Position numbers and translations under genes: made by a program
Notes under the pieces: model-generated
The model's input: only the letters and a program-made list of their open reading frames with translations
Databases searched by the model: none
Told to the model about the DNA's origin: nothing
NCBI RefSeq assembly: GCF_027812955.1
Contig: NZ_JAPYZV010000008.1
Coordinates: 62,001-126,000, forward strand
DNA: 64,000 bases
Source of the DNA: Pedococcus sp. 5OH_020
GTDB lineage: Bacteria > Actinomycetota > Actinomycetes > Actinomycetales > Dermatophilaceae
Reading direction: 5' to 3'
In this document: piece after piece, positions 17,262 to 26,326 of the stretch
Layout of the letters: the number at the start of each line of letters is the position of its first letter
Numbering within the stretch: position 1 is the stretch's first letter

Positions 17262-18575
17262 CTCGGCGGCGACTGACTCGGCGGCGACTGACTCGGCGGC
17301 GCCTGACACGGCGGCAACGGCCTCGGCGGCGCGGCGCCGGCGAGAGCGGTAGGCCAAGGCGACACCGAGACCGGCCAGCGCGCCCAGTACGTGGATGGAA
17401 CCCATCGTGACCAGGAGCCCGCGGGCGCCGAACGCGGCGAGCGTCCCGCCCAGCGCCGCCCCTACGGCTCCTGCGGCTCCCTTGAGGCTGGCCGCCGTCG
17501 TGAAGATCTGGGTACGCATGCCAGCGGGGGAGCAGTCCGCGCGGATCGCGAAGGTCGTGACGAGGCCTGGGCCGTTCACGAGACCGGCGAGCGCGAAGCA
17601 GGCCACCATGACGTCGAACCGGGGCGCCAGCCCTGCGAGGCCGAGGAACACACCGGTGGCAGCCAGGCTGCCGAGGACGAGTAGCTCGGGAGAGCTGCGG
17701 GGCGTCCTGAGTACGGTGACGAGCAGGCTTCCCAGAAGCGCACCAGCGGCGAACCCCGAGAGGGCCAGCCCACCGGCGGACCGGTCGTGACCCAGCGTCC
17801 CGGCCACGAGCGCGGTGGCTAGCGCGACCGGGCCGAAGCCCACGAAGGCGAGCGTCGACCCCACGGTCACGACGGACAGCGGGCGCACCGTGACCATGTG
17901 CTTCAGACCTGCTCCCGTCTGGCGTAGGAGTCCGACGGCCCGTCGCTCCTGGGGCGCCGTCGCGGGCAGGTCCAGGGTGCCGACGAGCAGCGCGCCCACG
18001 GCGACCAGGACCGCGCAGGCCTGCACCGCTGCTGCGGCGCCCAGCGTACTCGCGACGGCAGCGGCCAGGCTCGGACCAGCCACGCTGGCCGCGCTGTACG
18101 CGATGGAGTCCAGGCCGAAGGCCCGGGCCGAAGGCGTGCCCCTGGTGAGGTCGGGCACCAGGCTGCTCAGGCCGCCGCTCACCACGGTGAGCGTGCAGCC
18201 GGCCAGGAGAGCGGCCAGGATGGGAGCGGCTCCCAGCCGTGGCCCGAGGAGAATGCTCAAGGACCCGATGCACGTGGCGAGGAAGGCCAGGGCACCGACG
18301 TATGTCGCGCGCCTCCTGCGGACGCGGTCGAGCAGCGTGCCGCCGAGCGGCCCGGCGACCAGGCTCGGCGCGAGAAGGACGGCGAGGAGGACCCCAGCGG
18401 TGCGGGCATCGCCGGTCCGGTCCAGGGCCAGGAGCACCAGGGCGGTCGCATGGCCCTCGACGGCCAGCCTGGCGAGGCCCGCCCCGAGCAGGTAGCGGGG
18501 AAGGTCGGGCACGCGCGCGGGCTTGCCGCGTGCTGGGTTGCAGGCCCGGAGGAAGGACAAGGCGGGCCGTGTCAC
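17235..18575 (-). CDS. MFS transporter
   Basis: A 446-residue major facilitator with about 12 transmembrane segments and the cytoplasmic loop DRVRRRRATY after the second segment. GTG 18575 is taken as start, with GGAGG 4-5 nt upstream. The longer frame runs through the coding end of the lyase gene and is rejected. The C-terminus carries AAESV repeats encoded by a 15-bp minisatellite. It lies 46 bp downstream of the exo-rhamnogalacturonan lyase gene and may be co-transcribed. It could export or import sugars, but the sequence looks like the drug-exporter branch. Substrate unknown. Confidence 0.85.
   Translation of the reverse strand: MTRPALSFLRACNPARGKPARVPDLPRYLLGAGLARLAVEGHATALVLLALDRTGDARTAGVLLAVLLAPSLVAGPLGGTLLDRVRRRRATYVGALAFLATCIGSLSILLGPRLGAAPILAALLAGCTLTVVSGGLSSLVPDLTRGTPSARAFGLDSIAYSAASVAGPSLAAAVASTLGAAAAVQACAVLVAVGALLVGTLDLPATAPQERRAVGLLRQTGAGLKHMVTVRPLSVVTVGSTLAFVGFGPVALATALVAGTLGHDRSAGGLALSGFAAGALLGSLLVTVLRTPRSSPELLVLGSLAATGVFLGLAGLAPRFDVMVACFALAGLVNGPGLVTTFAIRADCSPAGMRTQIFTTAASLKGAAGAVGAALGGTLAAFGARGLLVTMGSIHVLGALAGLGVALAYRSRRRRAAEAVAAVSGAAESVAAESVAAESVEVEDLR
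17256..17300. repeat. 15-bp tandem repeat, three copies
   Basis: The unit GACTGACTCGGCGGC is repeated three times (17256-17270, 17271-17285, 17286-17300), with a degenerate continuation. The first copy contains the rhaM stop. On the minus strand the array encodes the AAESV repeats at the C-terminus of the MFS protein, so copy number changes would only alter that tail. Confidence 0.85.
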
Positions 18576-18621
18576 GGGGTCCTCCACCCCGGGACACGAC
18601 CCGCCTCGGCATGTCGGGTGG

Positions 18622-21360
18622 TCAGGGCGCTTCCTGCGGTGCCAGAGCCAGGAGCTCGATGATCGCCAGGTTGCGCTGCGCGAAGTCGTTCGTCGCGAAG
18701 TCGCCGGCCGGGATCTCCTCGACGGGTGCGAGGACGTCGGTGCCGTCCACCGTGACAGCGGCGGGCCAAGGCCGGCCCGCGGGGTCGGACTGGAGCTGCT
18801 GCCAGCCGCGCTTGCGCAGCGAGGCGTCGTCGAGCTCTGCACCCGCCCATGCGGTCACCCGGGAGTAGATGGTCTTGAAGACCTGGGGATCGAACGTGAA
18901 CCCGTAGCGCGCCACCTTCTCGGCCGTCGGCGCCTGCACGTAGCGGGCGAAGTCCAGCAGCACCTTCCTGAACTCCGGCACGTCCACCAGCTCCACCACC
19001 TCGAACATGATCTGGTCGCCGCAGAACGCCATCGCGAGGTTGTAGCCGCCCTTGTAGTCGCCGGCCTCGAGGTTCACCAGGTGCGCGGTCCGGGGGTCGT
19101 ATCCGACGGCCCCACCGCCCTCACCCGTGAACAGCCCCGCCGGGAAGGTGGCGATGTCGCGCATACCGGTGATGATCCGGTCGCGCCATCGGACGTCGCC
19201 GGTGCGCTCCCACTCCGTCATCCAGTTGCTCACGAGGGCGTACCAGTCGGGCCCGATGCGCAGCCGGCTCGGCGCCTTGTCCGTGGCGGGCAGGATGTCC
19301 CGCAGCGGCTCGTACTTCAGGAGCGTGTCGTCGGCCTGCAGGGTCGCGCGCATCCAGTCCCCGACGAGCTCCTCCGCGGTGACGTAGTAGAGGAAGCGCT
19401 TGTTGAAGGACTCGTTGACCCGGCCCTCCTTCGACCCGCAGCCCCACTGGACGACGTTGTGGCGCGAGCCGAGACCCGCGAAGCGGCCGGCCAGGTAGCT
19501 GTCGGACTCCGAGACGTGGCGCGTCATGGCTTTCGCCAGCCGGAAGGTGCCGGCATCCCCGGTGCGCAGGAACGAGTACCAGAGCGACGCGTCGCTGCCG
19601 AGCTCGGCGTTGTCCCAGGCGAAGCCGCCCACGTCGTACCGCCAGGTGTGACGGTCGGCGTCGTACGTGTGCATGACGTCGCCGTAGTCCCAGAACCCGT
19701 ACCACTGACGCTGCTGCACCTGCTTGGTGTAGAACGCGATCCCAGCCGTGATGGAGTCCTCCAGGGCGACCCGCGCTGCCGTGGACCGGTCGGGCAGGCT
19801 CCAGTGGCCGAACACCGAAGCGCCATGGTAGGTCTGCGGGGACGCCACCACCTGCGCAGGTGCGGACACCGCCTCGGCGAGGTCGGCGAAGCGCTCGCGA
19901 GACGGGGTCGCGCCCAGCGCCCACAGCTCCAGCTCCGTCGACCGTGAGATGCCGCGGGGATCGCCGAACCCGTCGCGGTTGTCCTCGTAGGCGAGGTCGA
20001 GGCCGTGTCCGTGCGCGTCGTACGGCCGCAGGTCCATGGCGTTCCCGTGGGGCGACCACGACCACAGCGTCACGGTGGCCGCGTCCCCCGCAGCTCCGCG
20101 GATGTCGAGCGCACGGGGGAACTGCTGCCAGAAGTCCCGCATCCCGAAGGCCAGGCCGCCGCTGACGCCGCCGACGTAGCCGAGGCCGGGCGCCCGGGTT
20201 CCGAAGCCGGCCCCCTTGAGCCAGCAGTGGGCGGGGGAGGTCCGCTTCCAGACGGCGAAGCTCGACGCGTTGTTCTGCACGAGGGTGAAGTCGTTCCACA
20301 GCGGCAGCTCCTGGTAGCCGTCGCGGACCTGGGCGGCCCAGGCGCTCACCGGGGGAGTGGCGGTTCCCTGGAACTGTGCCTCGTTCACCGCGGCACCGGG
20401 GTCGCGGCGAAGCCCGGTGAGGACCCGTACGGGCTCACCCCACACGCCTCGCTCGCTGCCTGCGAAACGGATGTGCCGGTTGTGCGCCTCGTCCGACAGA
20501 GGCACCTGGACCTGCAGACCCAGCCCGCGGACGAAGTCCTTGCTCGCATCGCCGTCCCACACGAAGCTGTGCACCAGCCGGAGAGACTCGCTTCCCGCCG
20601 TCGCGTAGACCCGTAGCGTCCAGGGGAGGATCTGGCGGTCACCGTTGCCGTGGTTGGGGCCCTGGTCGAGCGTGTACTTCCCCTCGAGCCGCACGACGGC
20701 TCGCACCGGGCCCTGCTGCTCGACCGTCGCCTTGGTCACCGCGCCTGTCCAGCTGGACTGGCGTGCCTCGCCGTCGTGCTCCTCGGGCTGGTCCTGAAGG
20801 CGAAGCACCAGACGCCCGTCGCGTGCGGTGGTCCGGCTCCCACGGGTGAGGGACTTGAGGGCCACGTCGCCGGAACCGCCCAGCGTGACCGTCATCGCAC
20901 CGGTGTCGATGACGACGTCGTCCCCTCGCTTGTCCACTGTCACGCGCTTCGCCGGGGAGGCCGGTTGTCCCTCGGCGAGGCGGAGCGTCTTCTCCAGCCC
21001 TTGGTCCGCAGCGATCGCGTGCCCGGTCCACTTCAGGCTGCCGTCCGGCCAGTAGGCCAGCGGCCAGGACTGCAGCGGCACGGGCTTTCCGCTCGCGGTC
21101 GTGAGCGCCAGAGCGGTGCCCTTGGAGACCTTTCCGCGGGCCCAGGGGACCCCCCACGCGGCGCCGTTCGTCGTGGCCGGAGCACCGTCGAGCCAGTGCA
21201 GCAGTACACCGTCTCCGGCGTCGTCCGCTACGACGGGGCTGACCGAGGTGGTGTCGGCGGCACTCGCACGCGCCTGTGCGGTCACGACGGGAACGGTCGC
21301 GGCGGCGGCCGCGAAGCCACCGAGAAAAACTCTTCGGCTGAAGTCGCCCTGTGCACCCAC
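18622..21360 (-). CDS. Secreted exo-rhamnogalacturonan lyase-like protein (PL26/YetA type)
   Basis: A 912-residue protein with a twin-arginine signal (SRRVFLGGFAAAAA) near residue 8 and cleavage expected around ARASA. The N-terminal domain has the family opening LLHWLDGAPATTNGAAWGVP, followed by WPDGSLKWTGHA. The middle and end (QQRQWYGFWDYGDVMHTY, GGYNLAMAFCGDQ) fit the alpha/alpha-barrel of PcRGLX/YetA proteins. Such enzymes cleave the galacturonate-rhamnose backbone of rhamnogalacturonan I from one end, releasing unsaturated galacturonosyl-rhamnose. GTG 21360 follows GTGGAGG. It has its own promoter with two operator types. Activity is inferred from the family. Confidence 0.82.
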   Translation of the reverse strand: MGAQGDFSRRVFLGGFAAAAATVPVVTAQARASAADTTSVSPVVADDAGDGVLLHWLDGAPATTNGAAWGVPWARGKVSKGTALALTTASGKPVPLQSWPLAYWPDGSLKWTGHAIAADQGLEKTLRLAEGQPASPAKRVTVDKRGDDVVIDTGAMTVTLGGSGDVALKSLTRGSRTTARDGRLVLRLQDQPEEHDGEARQSSWTGAVTKATVEQQGPVRAVVRLEGKYTLDQGPNHGNGDRQILPWTLRVYATAGSESLRLVHSFVWDGDASKDFVRGLGLQVQVPLSDEAHNRHIRFAGSERGVWGEPVRVLTGLRRDPGAAVNEAQFQGTATPPVSAWAAQVRDGYQELPLWNDFTLVQNNASSFAVWKRTSPAHCWLKGAGFGTRAPGLGYVGGVSGGLAFGMRDFWQQFPRALDIRGAAGDAATVTLWSWSPHGNAMDLRPYDAHGHGLDLAYEDNRDGFGDPRGISRSTELELWALGATPSRERFADLAEAVSAPAQVVASPQTYHGASVFGHWSLPDRSTAARVALEDSITAGIAFYTKQVQQRQWYGFWDYGDVMHTYDADRHTWRYDVGGFAWDNAELGSDASLWYSFLRTGDAGTFRLAKAMTRHVSESDSYLAGRFAGLGSRHNVVQWGCGSKEGRVNESFNKRFLYYVTAEELVGDWMRATLQADDTLLKYEPLRDILPATDKAPSRLRIGPDWYALVSNWMTEWERTGDVRWRDRIITGMRDIATFPAGLFTGEGGGAVGYDPRTAHLVNLEAGDYKGGYNLAMAFCGDQIMFEVVELVDVPEFRKVLLDFARYVQAPTAEKVARYGFTFDPQVFKTIYSRVTAWAGAELDDASLRKRGWQQLQSDPAGRPWPAAVTVDGTDVLAPVEEIPAGDFATNDFAQRNLAIIELLALAPQEAP

Positions 21361-21375
21361 TGAGAAGCCTCCACG

Positions 21376-21482
21376 TTGAGTCGATTCAAGTGTGCCGGAC
21401 CGGAAGCGACCCAGCTCTCGGCACGCTAACGTGGAAAACCCTTTCCCACAAGAGGCATATGCTGCCATCTCAATGTTTGCAA
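21376..21482 (-). promoter_or_regulatory. Promoter region of the lyase gene with two LacI-type operators
   Basis: Reading the minus strand: TTGCAA (21477-21482), 17 bp, TATGCC (21454-21459), then a GGGAAAGGGTTTTCC-type dyad (21432-21448), then TTGAATCGACTCAA (21376-21389), then GTGGAGG and the GTG start. The first dyad belongs to the 3263/10779 family, the second to the 26250/10848 family, the same pairing as at the ABC operon. Confidence 0.7.
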
Positions 21483-21501
21483 CGGGATTGGTGGGTGTCG
21501 T

Positions 21502-22926
21502 TCAGGCGGGGTGGAAGGACCGCACCTCGGCAGCGTCGGCCAAGGTCGAACGCAGCTCCTCCAGCGTCGCCGGCGCCGCACCGTGGGCCCGGGCCTGGAC
21601 GAGGATGTTTCCCAGGGCGGTCGCCTCCACCGGGCCTGCGGTCACCTCGCGACCGGACAGGTCCGCCGTGAGCTGGCAGAGCAGCCGGTTCTGCGACCCT
21701 CCGCCCACGATGTGGATGGCGTCGACGGGCTGGTCGGCCAGGGAGCTGGCCAGCTCCACGGTGTGGGCGTACGCCGTGGCCAGGGAGTCCACGATGCACC
21801 GGACGACGGCGGCGGCGGACGTCGGGGGCCGCTGGTCGCGCTGCGTGGCGGCACGTCGGATGCGCCCCGGCATGTCGCCCGGCGGGATGAGCGCCGGGTC
21901 GTCGACATCGATCACCGGACCGCCGGCGGGAAGCGCCTCGGCCTCCCGCAGCAGGGTGGCAAGGTCATGGTGGAGCCCTCGGCCCGCCCACGTCCGCAGT
22001 GACTCCTGCAGCAGCCAGAGACCACCGATGTTGCGCAGGAACCGGTAGCGGTCGTCCACCCCGCGCTCGTGCGTGAAGTTCGCCAGGCGGCTCGGCGCGG
22101 TGAGGATCGGCTTGTCCAGCTCCAGCCCCGCGAGGGACCACGTACCGCTCGAGACGTATGCGAAGCTCCGGTCGCGGGCAGGTACCGCCACGACGGCCGA
22201 CGCCGTGTCGTGCGAGCCCACCGTGGTCACCACTGTCGCGCCCGTCAGGCCCACCTTCGAGGCCACACCGGGCAACAGCCTGCCGCGCACCGTTCCGGGC
22301 GGCTCCAGGGCCGGCAGCCGCGCCGGGTCCAGCTGGAGAGCCTCGAGAACCTCGCTCGACCAGGCATCCCCGTGCACGTCGAGCAAGCCGGTCGTCGAGG
22401 CGTTGGTGACCTCGGTGCACAGCTCCCCGGTGAGCCAGTACGCGAGCAGGTCCGGAAGGAGCACGATGTGTGCAACCTGGTGCCACAGCCGTCCCGACCG
22501 CTCTGCCTCCAGCTGGTAGGTCGTCGTGAACGGTAGGTGCTGAAGCCCGTTGGCCTCGTACAGCTTCTCCGGGGAGATCCTGGCGTGGAGCAGGTCCACC
22601 GCCGGGCCCGTGCGGCTGTCCCGGTAGGAGACCGGCTCGCCCAGCAGTCGCCCCTTCGCGTCGAGCAGTCCGTAGTCGACCGCCCAGGTGTCGATGCCGA
22701 TGGACTCGACCTGCGGGAACCGCTCCGCCAGGCGGCGCAGACCGGTGAGGACCTGGTCGAAGAGGCCCGTGAAGTCCCAGCGCAGGTGGCCCTCGCGAGC
22801 CACTGGGCCGTTGGGGAAGCGATGGACGGTATGCAGGGTTGTTCGACCCGCCGCGTCGACGACTCCGGCGATCACGCGACCACTCGAGGCGCCGATGTCG
22901 ATCGCGCCGAAGACCCTCCCTGCCAT
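21502..22926 (-). CDS. rhaB: Rhamnulokinase
   Basis: A 474-residue FGGY-family kinase converting L-rhamnulose to L-rhamnulose-1-phosphate with ATP. N-terminal phosphate loop GAIDIGASSGRVIAG, sugar-site segment GIDTWAVDYGLLD near residue 78, and the C-terminal ATP motif IHIVGGGSQNRLLCQL near 408. ATG 22926 lies 3 bp after the rhaEW stop, so rhaI-rhaEW-rhaB form an operon in pathway order. Length and motifs are intact. Confidence 0.94.
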   Translation of the reverse strand: MAGRVFGAIDIGASSGRVIAGVVDAAGRTTLHTVHRFPNGPVAREGHLRWDFTGLFDQVLTGLRRLAERFPQVESIGIDTWAVDYGLLDAKGRLLGEPVSYRDSRTGPAVDLLHARISPEKLYEANGLQHLPFTTTYQLEAERSGRLWHQVAHIVLLPDLLAYWLTGELCTEVTNASTTGLLDVHGDAWSSEVLEALQLDPARLPALEPPGTVRGRLLPGVASKVGLTGATVVTTVGSHDTASAVVAVPARDRSFAYVSSGTWSLAGLELDKPILTAPSRLANFTHERGVDDRYRFLRNIGGLWLLQESLRTWAGRGLHHDLATLLREAEALPAGGPVIDVDDPALIPPGDMPGRIRRAATQRDQRPPTSAAAVVRCIVDSLATAYAHTVELASSLADQPVDAIHIVGGGSQNRLLCQLTADLSGREVTAGPVEATALGNILVQARAHGAAPATLEELRSTLADAAEVRSFHPA

Positions 22927-22929
22927 GGT

Positions 22930-24966
22930 CTAGCGCAGGAAGGCGTTGGCGACCCCGGCATCCACGGGGATGTGCAGACCGGTGGTGTGGCTGAGCTCGT
23001 CCGAGGTCAGCAGTGCGGCCGCGTTGGCGACGTGCTCGGGCAGCACCTCGCGCTTGAGGAGGGTCCGCTGGGCGTAGTACGCGCCCAGCTCCTCCTCCGG
23101 TACGCCGTAGACCGCGGCCCGCTTGGCGCCCCAGCCGCCGGCGAAGATGCCGCTGCCGCGCACGACGCCGTCGGGGTTGATGCCGTTGACCTTGATGCCG
23201 TGCTCTCCGAGCTCGGCGGCGAGCAGCCGGACCTGGTGGGCCTGGTCGGCCTTGACGGCGGAGTAGGCGATGTTGTTCGGGCCGGCGAAGACCGAGTTCT
23301 TGGAGGAGATGTAGACGATGTCGCCGCCGAGCCCCTGGGCGATCATCGCCCTGGCCGCGGCCTTGCTCACCAGGAAGCTGCCCTTGGCCATCACGTCGTG
23401 CTGTAGGTCCCAGTCGGCCTCGGTGGTCTCCAGCAGAGGCTTGGAGATCGAGAGGCCGGCGTTGTTGACCAGGAGGTCGATCCCACCGAACGCCAGCAGC
23501 GTCGCGTCGACGGCCGCCTGCACCTGCTCGGCGTTGGTGACGTCGGCCTCGATGCCGACGGCGACGTCCGGGCCACCGATTTCGGCCGCCGCATCCTGCG
23601 CCTTGGTGAGGTCGAGGTCGGCGATGACGACGCAGGAGCCCTCGGCGGCGAGGCGGGTGGCGATGGCCTTGCCGATGCCCGAGGCGGCGCCGGTGACCAG
23701 CGCGATACGGCCGGCGTGCGAACGGGGCTTGGGCATCCGCTGCAGCTTCGCCTCCTCGAGCGCCCAGTACTCGATCCGGAACTTCTCGGACTCGTCGATG
23801 GGGGAGTAGGTCGAGACCGACTCGGCGCCGCGCATGACGTTGATGGCGTTGACGTAGAACTCACCGGCGACGCGGGCGGTCTGCTTGTCCTTGCCGTAGG
23901 AGAACATGCCGACGCCGGGGACCAGGACGATGGCTGGGTCGGCGCCGCGGATAGCGGGAGAGTCCGGGTTGGCGTTGCGGTCGTAGTACGCCTGGTAGTC
24001 GGCACGGTATGAGGCGTGCAGCTCAGCGAGGCGCGCGACGATCTCCTCGACCGTCGCGTCGGCGGGCAGGTCGACGACCAGCGGCTTGACCTTGGTGCGC
24101 AGGAAGTGGTCGGGGCAGGAGGTGCCCAGCTCGGCCAGGGGTGCCAGCTTCTCGCTGGCCAGGAACTCCAGGACGACGTCGGCGTCGGTGTAGTGGCCGA
24201 CCATCGGCCTGTCGGCCGAGGCGACCGCGCGCAGGTGCGGTGCCAGCGCGGCGGCCTTGGCGCGGCGCTGGTCCTCCGGCAGGGCGGCATACCCGGGAAC
24301 CGGAGCCCCGAAGGGGTCGGCCTTCCCGTGCTCGTCGAGGTAGGCCTGCGCGGTCCGGATGATCCATAGCGAGTTCTGCTCCGTCTCCTCGCTCGTCTCG
24401 CCCCACGCCGTCACTCCGTGTCCACCGAGGATCGTGCCGACAGCCTGGGGGTTGGCCTTCTTGATGTCGGCGATGTCGAGGCCCAGCTGGAAGCCCGGTC
24501 GACGCCAGGGCACCCACACGACCTTGTCGCCGAAGATCTCCTTGGTGAGCTGCTCACCGTCCCTGGCGGTGGCGATGGCGATCCCGCTGTCGGGGTGGAG
24601 ATGGTCCACGTGCGACGCGTCGACGAGCCCGTGCATCGCCGTGTCGATCGACGGCGCCGCGCCACCCTTGCCGTGCAGGCAGTAGTCGAAGGCGGCCACC
24701 ATCTCGTCCTCACGCTCGACGCCGGGATAGACGTCGACCAGCGCGCGCAGCCGGTCTACCCGCAGGACCGCCAGGCCGGACTCCTTCAGGGTGCCCAGGT
24801 CGCCGCCGGAGCCTTTGACCCACAGCAGCTCGACCTGCTCACCGGTCACCGGGTCGGTCTCGCTTCCCTTGCCCGAGGTGTTGCCCCCGGCGTAGTTCGT
24901 GTTCCTCGGGTCGGCGCCCAGGCGGTTGGAGCGGGCGATGAGCTCGGCGACGGTGCGGTTCGTCAT
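22930..24966 (-). CDS. rhaEW: Bifunctional rhamnulose-1-phosphate aldolase / lactaldehyde dehydrogenase
   Basis: A 678-residue fusion. Residues 1-400 are a class II aldolase with the zinc histidines in HVDHLHPDSG near residue 117 and GGHGVTAWG near 183. Residues about 420-678 are a short-chain dehydrogenase with TGAASGIG and YSAVKADQ. The aldolase yields DHAP and L-lactaldehyde, and the SDR domain oxidises lactaldehyde to L-lactate, as in the Bacillus and Chloroflexus RhaEW enzymes. ATG 24966 is clear. It links the rhamnose genes to lutABC at the left end of the window. Confidence 0.93.
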   Translation of the reverse strand: MTNRTVAELIARSNRLGADPRNTNYAGGNTSGKGSETDPVTGEQVELLWVKGSGGDLGTLKESGLAVLRVDRLRALVDVYPGVEREDEMVAAFDYCLHGKGGAAPSIDTAMHGLVDASHVDHLHPDSGIAIATARDGEQLTKEIFGDKVVWVPWRRPGFQLGLDIADIKKANPQAVGTILGGHGVTAWGETSEETEQNSLWIIRTAQAYLDEHGKADPFGAPVPGYAALPEDQRRAKAAALAPHLRAVASADRPMVGHYTDADVVLEFLASEKLAPLAELGTSCPDHFLRTKVKPLVVDLPADATVEEIVARLAELHASYRADYQAYYDRNANPDSPAIRGADPAIVLVPGVGMFSYGKDKQTARVAGEFYVNAINVMRGAESVSTYSPIDESEKFRIEYWALEEAKLQRMPKPRSHAGRIALVTGAASGIGKAIATRLAAEGSCVVIADLDLTKAQDAAAEIGGPDVAVGIEADVTNAEQVQAAVDATLLAFGGIDLLVNNAGLSISKPLLETTEADWDLQHDVMAKGSFLVSKAAARAMIAQGLGGDIVYISSKNSVFAGPNNIAYSAVKADQAHQVRLLAAELGEHGIKVNGINPDGVVRGSGIFAGGWGAKRAAVYGVPEEELGAYYAQRTLLKREVLPEHVANAAALLTSDELSHTTGLHIPVDAGVANAFLR

Positions 24967-25018
24967 GGTCGGTTCTTCCTCGTTGCGCGTCGTTGGGAGA
25001 AGGGAAGGGCGGAGGTGT

Positions 25019-26185
25019 TCAGGCGCCCCAGCCGGCTTGGGTGCCGCCGACCCGGTCGGCGACGATCTGCTCCTGGTACCCGCTGACCGTGTAGGCCTTC
25101 ATCGGGTCGGCCGGCAGCCCGCGGGACACCCGCCAGTCGGCCAGGTCCGCGCGGACGTCGGTGTAGAACGCGTCCATGAGGACCCCGTTCCCCCCCAGCA
25201 CGTCCCCGGCGCGCTCGGCCTCCACCAGCGCGTCGCGGTCCACCATCAGGGCTCGTGCGGTCATCTCCTGGACGTTGAGGACGGAGCGGATCTGCCCCGG
25301 CACCTTGTCCTCGACGTTGTGGCACTGGTCGAGCATGAACGCCACGTCGCTGTCCGGGCCGTACCCGCCGCCCCGCACCACCTCGTACAGGATGCGGAAG
25401 AGCTGGAACGGGTCGGCCGCCCCGACGATAAGGTCGTCGTCCGCGTAGAAGCGCGAGTTGAAGTCGAACGCGCCCAGCCGGCCCAGTCGCAGCAGCTGCA
25501 TGACGATGAACTCGATGTTCGTGCCAGGCGCGTGGTGACCGGTGTCGAGGCAGACCACCGCCCGCTCCCCCAAGGCCAGGCACTGCACCAACGAGGTGCC
25601 CCAGTCCGGCACGTCGGTGGCGTAGAACGCCGGCTCGAAGAACTTGTACTCCAGGACGAGCCGCTGGTGCTCACCGAGCCTGGCGTAGACCTGCTGGAGG
25701 CTGTCCGCGAGACGGTCCTGGCGGCCACGGAGGTCACCCTGACCCGGGTAGTTCGTGCCGTCGGGGAGCCAGATCTTCAGGTCGCGGCTGCCGGTGAAGT
25801 CCATGATCTCGATGCACTCCAGCTGGTGCGCGATCGCCTTCGCCCGGATGCGCTCGTCGACGTGTGTCAGGCTGCCGAACTTGTAGTCGTCGTCCTGGAA
25901 CGTGTTCGAGTTGACGGTGCCCAGCCGGACCCCGAGGTCCTCGGCGAACAGGCGCAGCTTGTCGAAGTCGTCGACCCTGTCCCAGGGGATGTGCAGCGCC
26001 ACGCTCGGCGCCAGGCCGGTCAGCTCGTGCACCTTGGCGGCGTCAGCCAGCTTCTCCTGCACCGTACGCGGCGTTCCGGGCGTCGCGAACACCTTGAAGC
26101 GGGTCCCCGAGTTGCCGAAAGCCCACGACGGCAGCTCGATCGCCTGCTGCTCGAGCCGGCCTGCGATGTCACTGAAGGTGGCCAT
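25019..26185 (-). CDS. rhaI: L-rhamnose isomerase
   Basis: A 388-residue TIM-barrel isomerase converting L-rhamnose to L-rhamnulose, of the RhaI type used by actinobacteria and Pseudomonas rather than E. coli RhaA. Metal-binding stretches are LVLEYKFFEP near residue 190, CLDTGHHAPG near 228 and GAFDFNSRFYADDD near 250. ATG 26185 is preceded by GGAGTAGGC. An in-frame extension to 26263 is translated operator DNA. It is the first structural gene of the rhaI-rhaEW-rhaB operon, 65 bp downstream of a perfect LacI operator. Confidence 0.93.
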   Translation of the reverse strand: MATFSDIAGRLEQQAIELPSWAFGNSGTRFKVFATPGTPRTVQEKLADAAKVHELTGLAPSVALHIPWDRVDDFDKLRLFAEDLGVRLGTVNSNTFQDDDYKFGSLTHVDERIRAKAIAHQLECIEIMDFTGSRDLKIWLPDGTNYPGQGDLRGRQDRLADSLQQVYARLGEHQRLVLEYKFFEPAFYATDVPDWGTSLVQCLALGERAVVCLDTGHHAPGTNIEFIVMQLLRLGRLGAFDFNSRFYADDDLIVGAADPFQLFRILYEVVRGGGYGPDSDVAFMLDQCHNVEDKVPGQIRSVLNVQEMTARALMVDRDALVEAERAGDVLGGNGVLMDAFYTDVRADLADWRVSRGLPADPMKAYTVSGYQEQIVADRVGGTQAGWGA

Positions 26186-26249
26186 GCCTACTCCGTCCGC
26201 GTCGCCGTCGTCGTCGCGCTGCCGTGAGCGGCATCTGTCGACGGACTGA

Positions 26250-26263
26250 TTGAACCGATTCAA
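26250..26263. promoter_or_regulatory. LacI-type operator of the rhamnose operon
   Basis: TTGAACCGATTCAA, a near-perfect 14-bp palindrome with central CG, lies between the LacI gene (stop 26327) and rhaI (start 26185). It is the best copy of the first operator family in the window, with the others at 10848-10861 and 21376-21389. It probably controls rhaI-rhaEW-rhaB and is read by the adjacent LacI protein. Confidence 0.8.
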
Positions 26264-26326
26264 TTCCGGAACCGAGTTAACCTCAAGTACGGCGGTGCGT
26301 CAAGAGCAGCGCGAGTGGGCGCGGCC

